64,000 nt of DNA from Fabrea salina (lineage: Eukaryota > Ciliophora > Heterotrichea > Heterotrichida > Fabreidae): NCBI GenBank assembly GCA_022984795.1, contig JALIHJ010000020.1, positions 124,001 through 188,000 on the forward strand, read 5' to 3'. The notes beneath the pieces are model-generated. The model did no database searches. It saw only the letters and a program-made list of their open reading frames with translations, and was not told the origin of the DNA. Below, piece after piece: positions 10,241 through 18,520 of this stretch. Position 1 is the first letter of the stretch. Every line of letters starts with the position of its first letter. The position numbers and the translations under genes are program-made.

Positions 10241-11158
10241 TTACTCAATGAAAGGATAAGCATCAAACACTTCAGCGTCTTTCCAGTCCTTCTCTGTAGC
10301 CATTTGGAACCAGAGGTCTCTGACTTTGTTGAACATTTCTACGCTTTCGTCCTGATCATTCCTTTTGTCAAGCATAGAAAGCCCAATGTCCATGTCTTTG
10401 ATTAGTGCATTAGCTTTGAAGCTGTAGTCAATAGTTCTGTCGTGAGTTACGTATTCGTGAATCCTAGTCATGCAGTTGCTGCCTCCTGAAGAAGTCATCA
10501 TTGCTTTAAGGGCCCTGTCCGGACTGATTCCGTGCTTCTCAAGGGCCTGTGTAACTTTCATGGCCATGATGATGTTGCATCCGTAAAGAAGATTGTTGAG
10601 GCCCTTTACTGCATGTCCAGCACCTACTTTTTCGTCAATGTGGGATATGTTTTTGCCCATTGTTTGTAGCACAGGCAAGCACTTTTGGTAAACTTGGTTA
10701 GTAGCGCCTACCATTATAGTGAGTGTAGCTGCTTCTGCGCCTTTTCTGCCTCCACTTACAGGAGCGTCCATGAAATCAATTCCTTTCGTTTTCAGTCTGT
10801 CAGCTATGGCTACAGACGTTTGGGGCACTCCTGAAGTGTTATCAATCCAAACTGCGCTTTGCTTGATAGGGTGAGGAGAGGCTACTAAATACTCTGCAAA
10901 CTGGGACACTTCTTGTGAAGTGGGCAAACAAGACATAATGAAGTCGACGTCTGAAACGTCGTGCTCAAAAGGGTTAGGTCCTTCTAGAGCTTTGGTTCCG
11001 AACTGCTGGGAGTGCTCTAGGGCTTTTTGGTTGGTGCGGTTCCAGACTGTAACTGGAAAGTGTTTGCTAAGAGTTCCTGCAATTCGGTAGCCCATTTCGC
11101 CCAAACCCAAGTAAAGAATTCTTTGACTAGAAAAGTGTCTGCCTGCGCCACTTAACAT
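10241..11158 (-). CDS. Beta-hydroxyacid dehydrogenase (3-hydroxyisobutyrate dehydrogenase/GLYR family)
   Basis: 305 aa. An N-terminal Rossmann motif GLGEMGYRIAGTL binds NAD(P). DAPVSGGRKGAEAATL is the substrate-binding DxPVSGG signature, and GAGHAVKGLNNLL carries the catalytic Lys at about residue 180. The length equals that of the family. Members oxidise or reduce short beta-hydroxyacids such as 3-hydroxyisobutyrate (valine breakdown, mitochondrial) or reduce succinic/glyoxylic semialdehyde. The N-terminus MLSGAGRHFSSQRILY has the look of a short mitochondrial presequence, which favours 3-hydroxyisobutyrate dehydrogenase, but the exact substrate cannot be told. It converges with the STPGR gene (24-nt gap) and diverges from the SLC35F6-like gene (57 bp). 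Confidence 0.88.
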   Translation of the reverse strand: MLSGAGRHFSSQRILYLGLGEMGYRIAGTLSKHFPVTVWNRTNQKALEHSQQFGTKALEGPNPFEHDVSDVDFIMSCLPTSQEVSQFAEYLVASPHPIKQSAVWIDNTSGVPQTSVAIADRLKTKGIDFMDAPVSGGRKGAEAATLTIMVGATNQVYQKCLPVLQTMGKNISHIDEKVGAGHAVKGLNNLLYGCNIIMAMKVTQALEKHGISPDRALKAMMTSSGGSNCMTRIHEYVTHDRTIDYSFKANALIKDMDIGLSMLDKRNDQDESVEMFNKVRDLWFQMATEKDWKDAEVFDAYPFIE

Positions 11159-11215
11159 TTATAATATTCTCTACAATGAACTAATTTAAGTCAAAAAACT
11201 GTTGAATTATATAAA
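11159..11215. promoter_or_regulatory. 57-bp shared start region of two divergent genes
   Basis: The whole space between the ATG of the dehydrogenase and the ATG of the SLC35F6-like gene. It is AT-rich with ATTATAA directly before the left ATG (read on the minus strand) and TTATATAAA directly before the right ATG. It must contain both promoters unless these extend into coding sequence. Confidence 0.55.
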
Positions 11216-12418
11216 ATGGCATCTGTGCCCAAGATTGTGGTTTATATGTTCATGATAGCTATGCTGATTTTCGGGACAGCAAATACTATCGTAATGAAGG
11301 CCATGGATGTAACAAAAGTTAACGGGCACCACTTTGAGCATCCGTACTTTCAGTGCGCAACAATGTTTGCTGGGGAGTTCATGTGTTTGGGTTTTTACGG
11401 CGGAATGCTGCTTTACAACCGCAAAAAGGCCAACCCTAGCGACTCTATGGCGCTCATTCAAAGCGAACAAGAAAGACCCAAAACTGGCCTTTACGGAAGA
11501 CTAGGGAAGTTCGTGTTTTGTATACCTTCGGTTTTCGACATGACGGGTTCAACCCTTATGTTCATTGGTTTGGCCTTAACAGGAGCTTCTATCTACCAGA
11601 TGGTAAGGGGTTTCATCATAGTAGTTGTGGCTTTGTATTCCATACTTATTCTGAAGAGAACTCTTTTCAGGCACCAGGTGTTAGGAGTGGTACTGACTAC
11701 TTTGGGAGTTGCAATAGTTGGACTGGTGAGTGTGGTTTACAAAGCCCCCACTGCTAGGAACCCTTTGCTAGGTTTAATATTCTTGTTGGCTGCTCAGTTT
11801 TTTGCAGGAGGAGTTTTCGTGAGCGAAGAGCTTTTCTTGGGAAACGTTAAGGTGCATCCGATGCAAGCCATTGGAATAGAAGGCGCATCAGGGTTTTGTT
11901 ACTACCTTGTGCTTTTGCCGATCATGTACTTTATTCCTTGCAGTGACGGCGACTTGTGTTCCAACGGAAAAGTAGAAGACTCAATTGCAGCTTTCAGAGA
12001 CTTGGGAGACAGCTCACTTCTCATGGTGCTGTGGATATCTACTATGCTCAGCATAGCTCTGTTCAACTGGACTGGAATCACCACTACAAAGTACGCAAGT
12101 GCCCTTGCAAGGTCGACAGTAGACACTTCAAGGACTTTGCTTGTGTGGGGCTGCAGTATTTTGTTTGGGTGGGAAGACTTTTTGTGGCAGCAGCTTGGTG
12201 GGTTCTTGCTGTTGTTGGTTGGAACTCTTATTTACAACGAAGTCCTTATTCTTCCATTTGGGGGCTTCAGGCAAGCTGTGGAGAAACACGCTATATACAT
12301 TGAAAAAGTAAAGAATCCCGGCCCTGTGGAGGATGAAACAAGTCTGGACTACATTGGCTTTGTCGCTGAGTCAGACACTTCCAGTATGAAGTCAGGAAAA
12401 GTCAATGGCAAACAATAA
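11216..12418 (+). CDS. SLC35F6-like drug/metabolite transporter
   Basis: 400 aa with about ten hydrophobic helices and the two-fold EamA-type layout. The start VYMFMIAMLIFGTANTIVMK followed by HPYFQCATMFAGEFMCLGFY is typical of the SLC35F6 (ANT2-binding protein) branch, as is SVFDMTGSTLMFIGLALTGA and FNWTGITTTKYASALARSTVD later on. Animal SLC35F6 is found in lysosomes and mitochondria and its substrate is not settled, so none is proposed. The C-terminal 45 residues are hydrophilic and Ser/Lys-rich. Confidence 0.85.
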   Translation: MASVPKIVVYMFMIAMLIFGTANTIVMKAMDVTKVNGHHFEHPYFQCATMFAGEFMCLGFYGGMLLYNRKKANPSDSMALIQSEQERPKTGLYGRLGKFVFCIPSVFDMTGSTLMFIGLALTGASIYQMVRGFIIVVVALYSILILKRTLFRHQVLGVVLTTLGVAIVGLVSVVYKAPTARNPLLGLIFLLAAQFFAGGVFVSEELFLGNVKVHPMQAIGIEGASGFCYYLVLLPIMYFIPCSDGDLCSNGKVEDSIAAFRDLGDSSLLMVLWISTMLSIALFNWTGITTTKYASALARSTVDTSRTLLVWGCSILFGWEDFLWQQLGGFLLLLVGTLIYNEVLILPFGGFRQAVEKHAIYIEKVKNPGPVEDETSLDYIGFVAESDTSSMKSGKVNGKQ

Positions 12419-12504
12419 ACTACAAGCAGTGTTAACTGTTAATTCTTCTTATTAGCTATTGGTGTTTTAACTGAGATTCACTAGTGCCTTCGACATTTAT
12501 AAAT

Positions 12505-12972
12505 ATGATGAGACGCTTTCTTATCAGAATAAAGTCAGTAAAGACTTTTGAGAACCCAGTGCATAGTTACTTAAGTTCACTGGTAAGGTCTAACTGGTAT
12601 TCTCCCCAGTTAGCTTTTAGTGAAGTGAGCTACCAAAATTCCATCCAAAGTCCCTTTATGTACATAGGGAAGGACGACCTGAAGCAAAAAGCCAAGGAAA
12701 CCTACGAAAACATCAAGCAGAAAGCCCAGGAAATGAAAGAAAAAACCAAAGAAACAGCTGGACAAGCTGAAGAAAAAGCCAAAAAGGCCAAGGACGAAGT
12801 CAAGGACAGAGCTACTGGGATGAAACAAGAAATGGAACAAAAAGCTCACTCGGGAAAAGAAGAACTCAAAGAAAAAGCTAAAGAAACCAAGCAAAAGGCA
12901 GAACAAACTAAAGAAGACATCAAGGAAAAAACATTCAAGGACGAGTCGAAAAATAATGAAAATAAGCACTAA
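12505..12972 (+). CDS. LEA group-3-like amphipathic-helix protein with mitochondrial-type N-terminus
   Basis: 155 aa from the ATG at 12505, chosen because TTTATAAAT lies directly before it; the frame upstream has only a GTG. Residues 1-35 (MMRRFLIRIKSVK...) are basic and hydrophobic without acidic residues apart from one Glu, like a mitochondrial presequence. From about residue 58 on the chain is a continuous 11-mer-like repeat of Ala/Lys/Glu (KDDLKQKAKETYENIKQKAQ, EKAKETKQKAEQTKEDIKEK), the pattern of LEA group 3 and related desiccation-protective proteins. Such proteins are disordered in water and become helical when dried, protecting inner membranes. A simple low-complexity helix with another job cannot be excluded. 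Converges with CFAP206, 4-nt gap. Confidence 0.6.
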   Translation: MMRRFLIRIKSVKTFENPVHSYLSSLVRSNWYSPQLAFSEVSYQNSIQSPFMYIGKDDLKQKAKETYENIKQKAQEMKEKTKETAGQAEEKAKKAKDEVKDRATGMKQEMEQKAHSGKEELKEKAKETKQKAEQTKEDIKEKTFKDESKNNENKH

Positions 12973-12976
12973 TTCT

Positions 12977-14857
12977 TTACTTACTCGGTGTAATGACTTT
13001 TTCTTTGGCGTGATAGTACATTTTGTCAATGACAGGGTCCATTTCAGTCCAAGAATTAACTCCAGTCTGAGTTTCTTGTTGCTTAGGCAGGTAGACTTGG
13101 GTCTCATCGTCTCTTTTGAAAGCACTCATCTTAGTTTGCATTGAAGAAGTTTGCTTTTTCCTGATGTCTGCCATTTGAAGGGCCTTACGTCTAAGTTCCC
13201 ATTCATTCCAGTTGTAGTTAGGGTCAATATGGGACTCCACGAAGTGTACAGGGGTCTCTATGTCTTTATCCAGCATTAAAGGCGCTGACACGGAAAACAA
13301 AGGCTGCCCGTCGTTGCCCTGAAGTAAGTGCGTAAGTGAACTTTTGGGGAACTCTTCAGTCATCCTTAACAAATGAATGAGTTCAGGACGCTTCCTACCT
13401 ACTTCTACACACTTCTCCAAGTAAAGCCCAGGGTTCTCAATGAACTCTTGAAGTGCTTCAGTTGAGCACAACACAAAGTTCCTTTCCATGTACTTAACTA
13501 CTCCCAAAGTAGGTTTGCCGGGAATAAGTAGTCCTTGTCTTTGAGCTATGCTCCACACACAAAACCCTTGGAAGTCCAAAGGCAAGTGCATAAAGTCAGT
13601 GGTGTTTTGTGAAGTTAGTAGCTGCGCTTCTGGTGACCCAGAGACCTCTACGACTGACTCTGAAGAAGAGGGCCTTTCAGCTATGTCAGAAAGGTTTTCT
13701 TGGGGAAGTGTTAAGTGCACTTTTTCTTTGTGGTCTTTTAGTATGCCGAAGAGTTCTTTCCTCAGAACAGCTCGGTTTTTTTCCTCGTTCATTTGGTTGT
13801 AAACCTGGGAAAGGGTGTCAAACTTAGGGTAAACTTGGTCTTTGGGAATAGAAGTTTTGTTGCCTATGAGTTCTTTAAGTTCAACCAATTCTCTGATGTA
13901 CCTGCTGTGGAGGTTTTCTATTAAGGAATCTGAGTTCTGAACGTCTTCTTGTAAGGCTAAAAGGTAAGACAAGTACTGTCTTCTATGAGTTAGTTCGTTT
14001 TTCCACCTTTCAGTTTCAGAGGTGTCTTTTTGATGCTTTAGAAAGTTAGTGTAGTCTTCGCAGGCTTCAACTGTGCTAACTACTTCATTGTTTATTTCAG
14101 TCAGAAGTTCCCTGGAAGAGTTGTTTACTAACTGCTCAAAGCTTGCTAGTCCAGCTCCACCTTTTCCAGTTTCTTTGTTGTAGAGCCTTATTCCCACTAC
14201 TATGTTCGACAACTCCATGAGCTGGCTGACTTTTTCAGGGGTGCTCATTGCAACAAAAGGTCTGAGGCCAGGCCTGGGAAGCACACTTTCTAAAGCAGCT
14301 GCAACTTCTCTTTCGATAGTGTTTACTACTCCCGAACCAAAGCTTGGCCTGAGGACAGTGTTAGTAATGGCATTAACCGATCCGAGTCCTCCTCCTGGCC
14401 TTGTAATGACCTGAGCGAAGTTGAGTCCTACTTGCTTGTTTCTAAACAAAAGGAAGTTGAAAATGCGTTTGTAAAGCAAAGTAATGCCTTCAAAGTCGTT
14501 TCCAGAAGTGGTTTCTGAGTTCACTATTTCGTCAATGTAAGAGTTCGTTTCTTGGGTTTGAATTTGCTGAATGTGCTGCATAAGGCTTTCTTGCTGCACG
14601 TAAGCAGAGTCATAAGAAATCTGTATTCTGAGGGTCTCTACTTGTGGGTCTCCTTCGTTAGCTAGTTTTTGCACAGAAGCATTTACAAGTGCAGAGGCTT
14701 CTGAGTCCGAAATTGAGTTTTCTTCAAGGTAGAACCTGTTGGTTTCTGGGTTGATAGTAGTGTGGGCAATATAAGCAGCTAGTGCTTCTGTGACAGGGTG
14801 TCCTTGTTCCCTGCTTTGGTAAACTATCCACTTTACTATGTCCTCTATGTCTGCCAT
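12977..14857 (-). CDS. CFAP206: CFAP206 (FAP206), radial spoke 2 docking protein
   Basis: 626 aa, close to the usual 620 of the family. The N-terminus is the conserved helical part (IEDIVKWIVYQSREQGHPVT, then TINPETNRFYLEENS). The middle has FEGITLLYKRIFNFLLFRNK, and the C-terminal part contains the conserved segment DFQGFCVWSIAQRQGLLIPG followed by LGVVKYMERNFVLCSTEALQ. In Tetrahymena the protein docks radial spoke 2 and dynein c onto the outer doublets; that role is inferred here from homology. It fits a cell covered with cilia. Confidence 0.93.
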   Translation of the reverse strand: MADIEDIVKWIVYQSREQGHPVTEALAAYIAHTTINPETNRFYLEENSISDSEASALVNASVQKLANEGDPQVETLRIQISYDSAYVQQESLMQHIQQIQTQETNSYIDEIVNSETTSGNDFEGITLLYKRIFNFLLFRNKQVGLNFAQVITRPGGGLGSVNAITNTVLRPSFGSGVVNTIEREVAAALESVLPRPGLRPFVAMSTPEKVSQLMELSNIVVGIRLYNKETGKGGAGLASFEQLVNNSSRELLTEINNEVVSTVEACEDYTNFLKHQKDTSETERWKNELTHRRQYLSYLLALQEDVQNSDSLIENLHSRYIRELVELKELIGNKTSIPKDQVYPKFDTLSQVYNQMNEEKNRAVLRKELFGILKDHKEKVHLTLPQENLSDIAERPSSSESVVEVSGSPEAQLLTSQNTTDFMHLPLDFQGFCVWSIAQRQGLLIPGKPTLGVVKYMERNFVLCSTEALQEFIENPGLYLEKCVEVGRKRPELIHLLRMTEEFPKSSLTHLLQGNDGQPLFSVSAPLMLDKDIETPVHFVESHIDPNYNWNEWELRRKALQMADIRKKQTSSMQTKMSAFKRDDETQVYLPKQQETQTGVNSWTEMDPVIDKMYYHAKEKVITPSK

Positions 14858-14971
14858 AACTGTTTACTTTGAATTTATTTGCTTAGTTGCAATATCAGAA
14901 AACCCCAAAAAAACTTAAATTTGATTGGACAAAACGTGGATTTGTGATTTCTGTTCAAGTATGATATAATA
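14858..14971. promoter_or_regulatory. 114-bp divergent start region
   Basis: AT-rich spacer between the ATGs of CFAP206 and the RBR ligase. GATATAATA precedes the right ATG. No TATA-like motif lies next to the left ATG. No other structure seen. Confidence 0.4.
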
Positions 14972-16309
14972 ATGAAGGGTTGTAAGTATATTGAAGTGCC
15001 TTGTATTCACAGAAACTACAGTATTAACTCCGAACAAGAACCCTTGCCTTCTCTATTTAAGAATAAAAGTGTTGAAGTTGTTCCTAAAGAACCTAGTGAA
15101 TGCTTAATACCGGAGCTAATGCAACTCCCATTTGCTTGGTCCAACCAACTAGACGACAACTCTGAACAAAAAGACTACCTGAACTTCCAAGTAGTTGCTG
15201 AAGAGCTTAGAGATAAAGAAGCACTTGAATTGCCCTTTGGTGAACCCAACGAGCTAATTGAAAACCCCGAAGAAGACCACTTTTACTTTGGTGGTGACTT
15301 CCAAGTGCTAGTTGAAGCATTTAGGGAAGAAGAAATACAGGAGTTGCCCTTTGCTGACTATCCTTACTTAAATGATATCTTTTACGATGAAGAAGACCAG
15401 GACTTTATCTTCAGAATAGAAGTAGACGAAGATAACCAGTTCAGAGAACGCCACCAACAGAGAAGAGACAGAAGAGCACAAAGGAACTTAAGGAGAAGAG
15501 AACATTTTCAAAGAAGAGAAGAAATTATCAGAGGAAACCAACAAAGAGAAAGAGAAGCCCAACTACAAAGAGAGATGCAGCAGTTACTAAAAGACGCCTT
15601 TCCTTTCCAAGAAACAGACATTGAGCCATATGACATTTTGTGTCCCATTTGTATGTCCAGACAAACTGAAATCACAAAATTTGACTGCGAAGACTACTTC
15701 TGCAAGTCTTGCAGTGTGCTTCTTTTAGAAGACTTTTTGAACACTGGCAAAGTTATGCCTGAACAACTTAAGTGCCCTTGCTGCGAAGCTCAAATATCTG
15801 ATGATGCCTTTAAAAGCGTCCTTCCAGCTGACTACCCCAAACTCGAAAGACTCAGAAGAAAGATAAGGATCCAGAAACAAATTGCAGAAGGCCTTGCAAT
15901 TGGTTGTCCCTTACCTGACTGTGAGGGATATGCTTTGGTATCAAGCGAAAAAACTATCATGGCTTGCAATGAGTGCTTGGCAACTTTATGTCCAAACTGC
16001 AAAGAGAGTTCACACCCCAACATGACTTGTGAAGAGTATTCTATAGAAAAAGGAGACGGAATAGAAGACTTGCTAGTTTCAAGACATTGGAAACGGTGCC
16101 CTTCATGTGGAATTCCTGTGGAAAGAATAGAGGGTTGCAACTTTGTAACCTGCAACTCTCCCATCTGTGCTGGCAGCAAAAGTATGTGCTACGTTTGTGG
16201 AATGTCTGTAGTAGAGGCACAGCATTACTCCCATTACACAAGAAACGGGCCTTTTGGAACTACTTGCAACACAATTGATGGGTTGCCTGAAACCTTTGAA
16301 GATTCTTAA
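14972..16309 (+). CDS. RBR (RING-in-between-RING) E3 ubiquitin ligase
   Basis: 445 aa. RING1 begins near residue 224 (CPICMSRQTEITKFDCEDYF...CPCC), an IBR follows (CPLPDCEGYALV...CNECLATLCPNCKESSH), then RING2 (WKRCPSCGIPVERIEGCNFV), whose Cys in the GCN-x-x-x-C segment is the expected acceptor of ubiquitin thioester. The region between RING1 and RING2 fits an RBR. The N-terminal half is acidic and holds three copies of a roughly 55-residue unit, each with an LPF box (ELMQLPFAW, LELPFGEPN, IQELPFADY) and the first two with FQVVAEELRDKE/FQVLVEAFREEE. A strongly Arg/Gln-rich helix joins it to RING1. The N-terminal repeats match no domain I know and may bind substrate. Confidence 0.9.
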   Translation: MKGCKYIEVPCIHRNYSINSEQEPLPSLFKNKSVEVVPKEPSECLIPELMQLPFAWSNQLDDNSEQKDYLNFQVVAEELRDKEALELPFGEPNELIENPEEDHFYFGGDFQVLVEAFREEEIQELPFADYPYLNDIFYDEEDQDFIFRIEVDEDNQFRERHQQRRDRRAQRNLRRREHFQRREEIIRGNQQREREAQLQREMQQLLKDAFPFQETDIEPYDILCPICMSRQTEITKFDCEDYFCKSCSVLLLEDFLNTGKVMPEQLKCPCCEAQISDDAFKSVLPADYPKLERLRRKIRIQKQIAEGLAIGCPLPDCEGYALVSSEKTIMACNECLATLCPNCKESSHPNMTCEEYSIEKGDGIEDLLVSRHWKRCPSCGIPVERIEGCNFVTCNSPICAGSKSMCYVCGMSVVEAQHYSHYTRNGPFGTTCNTIDGLPETFEDS

Positions 16310-16455
16310 TTTAATATCTAATCTTTGCTATTGCTTATTTGGGTGTTTAGTAGGTATCTGTTAAACTCTTCAGTCGAAATTCCAACTTAAATTTAAATTC
16401 AAAACTTCATAAAGTTCGAAAACAAAGTGCACACATGAAAATTAATAAAAACTAA
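16310..16455. other. 146-bp convergent 3' spacer
   Basis: AT-rich, between the stop of the RBR gene and the stop of the A20/AN1 gene. No repeat, hairpin or short gene recognised. It is the only convergent junction in the window longer than 25 nt. Confidence 0.4.
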
Positions 16456-16821
16456 CTATATTCTCTCAAACTTGTCGGCCTTGACTTGGGGGTTGTCAGT
16501 CCTCAGCTTTTCCTTGGCAACAATCTTATGATCGAATGTACAAGAGTGCTCTTCTGGTAGTCGGTGACGGGAACAGTAAAAGCCACTGCATCTGCACTGG
16601 AAACCCATCGGACCCAAGCGTCTGCTACAAAGCTGACATCGCGAGGGTTTTGGTGCCGCAGCAAGCTCCGGCTCTTTTTTGGGTTCCGATTTAGGCACTG
16701 GTTGAACTTCTTTTGGTTTTGGTCTTTCGGTTTTCACCTCAGCTTCTTTAAAGCATTTTGAGCAGAGCCCTTCTGAATGCCCGAAGAAAGAGTGGCAATT
16801 CCGGCACAGTTCTGATTCCAT
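16456..16821 (-). CDS. A20/AN1 zinc-finger protein (ZFAND5/6, plant SAP type)
   Basis: 121 aa. Residues about 5-25 hold the A20 finger (CRNCHSFFGHSEGLCSKCF) and residues about 60-100 the AN1 finger (CQLCSRRLGPMGFQCRCSGF, then YCSRHRLPEEHSCTFDHK). A Pro/Lys linker joins them. Family members bind ubiquitin through A20 and act in proteasome regulation and stress responses. Length and order equal the usual short form. TTATATAAAAA lies directly before the ATG. Confidence 0.92.
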   Translation of the reverse strand: MESELCRNCHSFFGHSEGLCSKCFKEAEVKTERPKPKEVQPVPKSEPKKEPELAAAPKPSRCQLCSRRLGPMGFQCRCSGFYCSRHRLPEEHSCTFDHKIVAKEKLRTDNPQVKADKFERI

Positions 16822-16897
16822 TTTTTATATAAGTTATGTGTTTTTCTGTTAGCGTTGTCAGTGAATTAGATTCTAAAATTAATTTTAGTTGAAAGAA

Positions 16898-18505
16898 TTA
16901 GTTAGGGTGTAGATGTGTATTGATAAAACCTAGCATTTTTTCTTTTTCCAGTCCGTGCTTCCTGGGTTCGAACTGTACCGGTTCTTTTCTGCCTGGCAAA
17001 TAAAGGTAGTAAGTAGGAGTGGCATTGGGTCCTTTGTAAACTGGGTGCTGGTTGCTTACGTAGTACCTAGCAAACTTGCAGTCTGTGCTGTGCTTTGCGG
17101 CTTCTTCGAAGTAAGGCATTTGGTAGGAGCATGCTGGGCAGCTCTTAGAACAGTGCATTACGAAGTAGCACCTGTCTGTTGTAGATAGAACTTTTTCGTA
17201 CATTTCGTCACGTGTAAGGACTTCTGCGTTGAGTTCTGAAGCAGGCATGCTGGTTTCCGAAAAGTTTTCTTCTGAGTTAAGCAAATCTTCAAGGGACATG
17301 TCTTCTTCCAAAAGGGCCGACTTCACTACTTTGTTTTTTTCAAGAGTGAACATACGCACTTCAATGGGTTGGTAGTGGTAAATTGCAGTGTTTTTAATAG
17401 GAAGGTGGTAAATGAACTCAGGGTACCCTATGACTACAAGTACGTCTGGGTTCTTTCTGGCGAATTCTTCCAGTTTGAGTTGGCTAGTGATGTACTGCAA
17501 ACTAGACAAGTCCCTTTCTTCATGGTCCTTATTAATGCTTATAACTAGCAACTTAGGTTCAGTTTTACTTGTAACAAAGTGCAGGAGTTTAGGAGTGATC
17601 ATTTGGAGGTCTTTCACTGACCAAAGAGGACACATTAAGGGGTCAACTAGAGTTATGTTTTCAGCAAGGCTTTTGAGGTCAGAGAATTTTTTGTTAGAAG
17701 GGTCATTTTCTTCAGTGAGTTCATACTTGTCCATAAAGATTTTCAGGTCAAACTGCATTTCGTGTCCATTAACTTTGAATTCTTGTTGGAGTTTTTGCTT
17801 CACGTAGTTCCTGATTTGGTCAGGGTGCACATAAGCACTTTTGGGTTTTTTGCCGTGGAACCAACCTCTGCTGTCTTTGATCCTCAGGACTTTAAAGCCT
17901 TCCTCTATTCCAAGTTCCTTAGCAGTTTGGAAGTCCTTGACTCTTATAAACTTCAAGTGGGGTTTTGCTATAGAGCTTAAAATGTTGTTTGTGGGGTCGC
18001 CGAGCAAGCAGTATGTAATTAGGTCTCTGAACTTGTTTTCTTTGTCTTCGTCTTTTTCTGGAACGTAGCATGCTACAAAGCTATCTAAAAACTCAGACTT
18101 CTTTCGAGTTTTCAAAAGATAAAGCATTTCTTTTGTGCTACTTACACTTAAGTAGGGTTGTTTGTGGAGTTTAAGCCACTTTTCTAGTTTTTCAGGAAAA
18201 TCCAGTGAGTTAACTAAAAACTTGTCGCCTGCCTTTTTTGCAACGTAAAGAGAAGCCTTTGAATCAGGAAGCACAAGTCCCAAGTCTTCAGCGTCTTCGG
18301 CTTTAGGCAAACTAAAGGTCGAAAACCCTGTCCAAACTAAGTTGGAAGCGTCTAAGGACTTTGAAGGAATGTAAAGCAGAAAAGCTTGCTGGCCTTCCAT
18401 TGCTGACTGAGTCAAACGCGGAAAAGGAAGGTTGTCTTGGAAGTGCCTCCAAGCAATTACACTAACTGTGGCTGCACTTATACTTGCTAAGCCTAACCTC
18501 CACAT
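16898..18505 (-). CDS. Multi-thioredoxin-fold protein with membrane anchor and CPAC motif
   Basis: 535 aa from the ATG at 18505; the frame extends only to a TTG two codons further up. Residues 3-20 (RLGLASISAATVSVIAW) form a likely signal anchor. The C-terminal domain has the thioredoxin-type active site CPAC at residues 456-459, then QMPYFEEAAK and the cis-Pro segment NATPTYYLYLPGR. The rest looks like further divergent thioredoxin folds without Cys pairs (for example EPKLLVISINKDHEERDL), an arrangement like PDI. It may be an oxidoreductase of the secretory pathway or of mitochondria. No ER retention signal is present (C-terminus HLHPN). It lies 15 nt downstream of the glycosyltransferase gene start region in the same direction of packing. 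Confidence 0.55.
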   Translation of the reverse strand: MWRLGLASISAATVSVIAWRHFQDNLPFPRLTQSAMEGQQAFLLYIPSKSLDASNLVWTGFSTFSLPKAEDAEDLGLVLPDSKASLYVAKKAGDKFLVNSLDFPEKLEKWLKLHKQPYLSVSSTKEMLYLLKTRKKSEFLDSFVACYVPEKDEDKENKFRDLITYCLLGDPTNNILSSIAKPHLKFIRVKDFQTAKELGIEEGFKVLRIKDSRGWFHGKKPKSAYVHPDQIRNYVKQKLQQEFKVNGHEMQFDLKIFMDKYELTEENDPSNKKFSDLKSLAENITLVDPLMCPLWSVKDLQMITPKLLHFVTSKTEPKLLVISINKDHEERDLSSLQYITSQLKLEEFARKNPDVLVVIGYPEFIYHLPIKNTAIYHYQPIEVRMFTLEKNKVVKSALLEEDMSLEDLLNSEENFSETSMPASELNAEVLTRDEMYEKVLSTTDRCYFVMHCSKSCPACSYQMPYFEEAAKHSTDCKFARYYVSNQHPVYKGPNATPTYYLYLPGRKEPVQFEPRKHGLEKEKMLGFINTHLHPN

Positions 18506-18520
18506 TATCAATTTACATAC

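Noticed and set aside
12610-13125. Antisense open frame of 171 codons opposite the LEA-like gene
   Set aside because: Its Phe/Leu-rich sequence is simply the reverse reading of AAG/GAA-rich coding DNA; the sense frame has the repeat and a good start.
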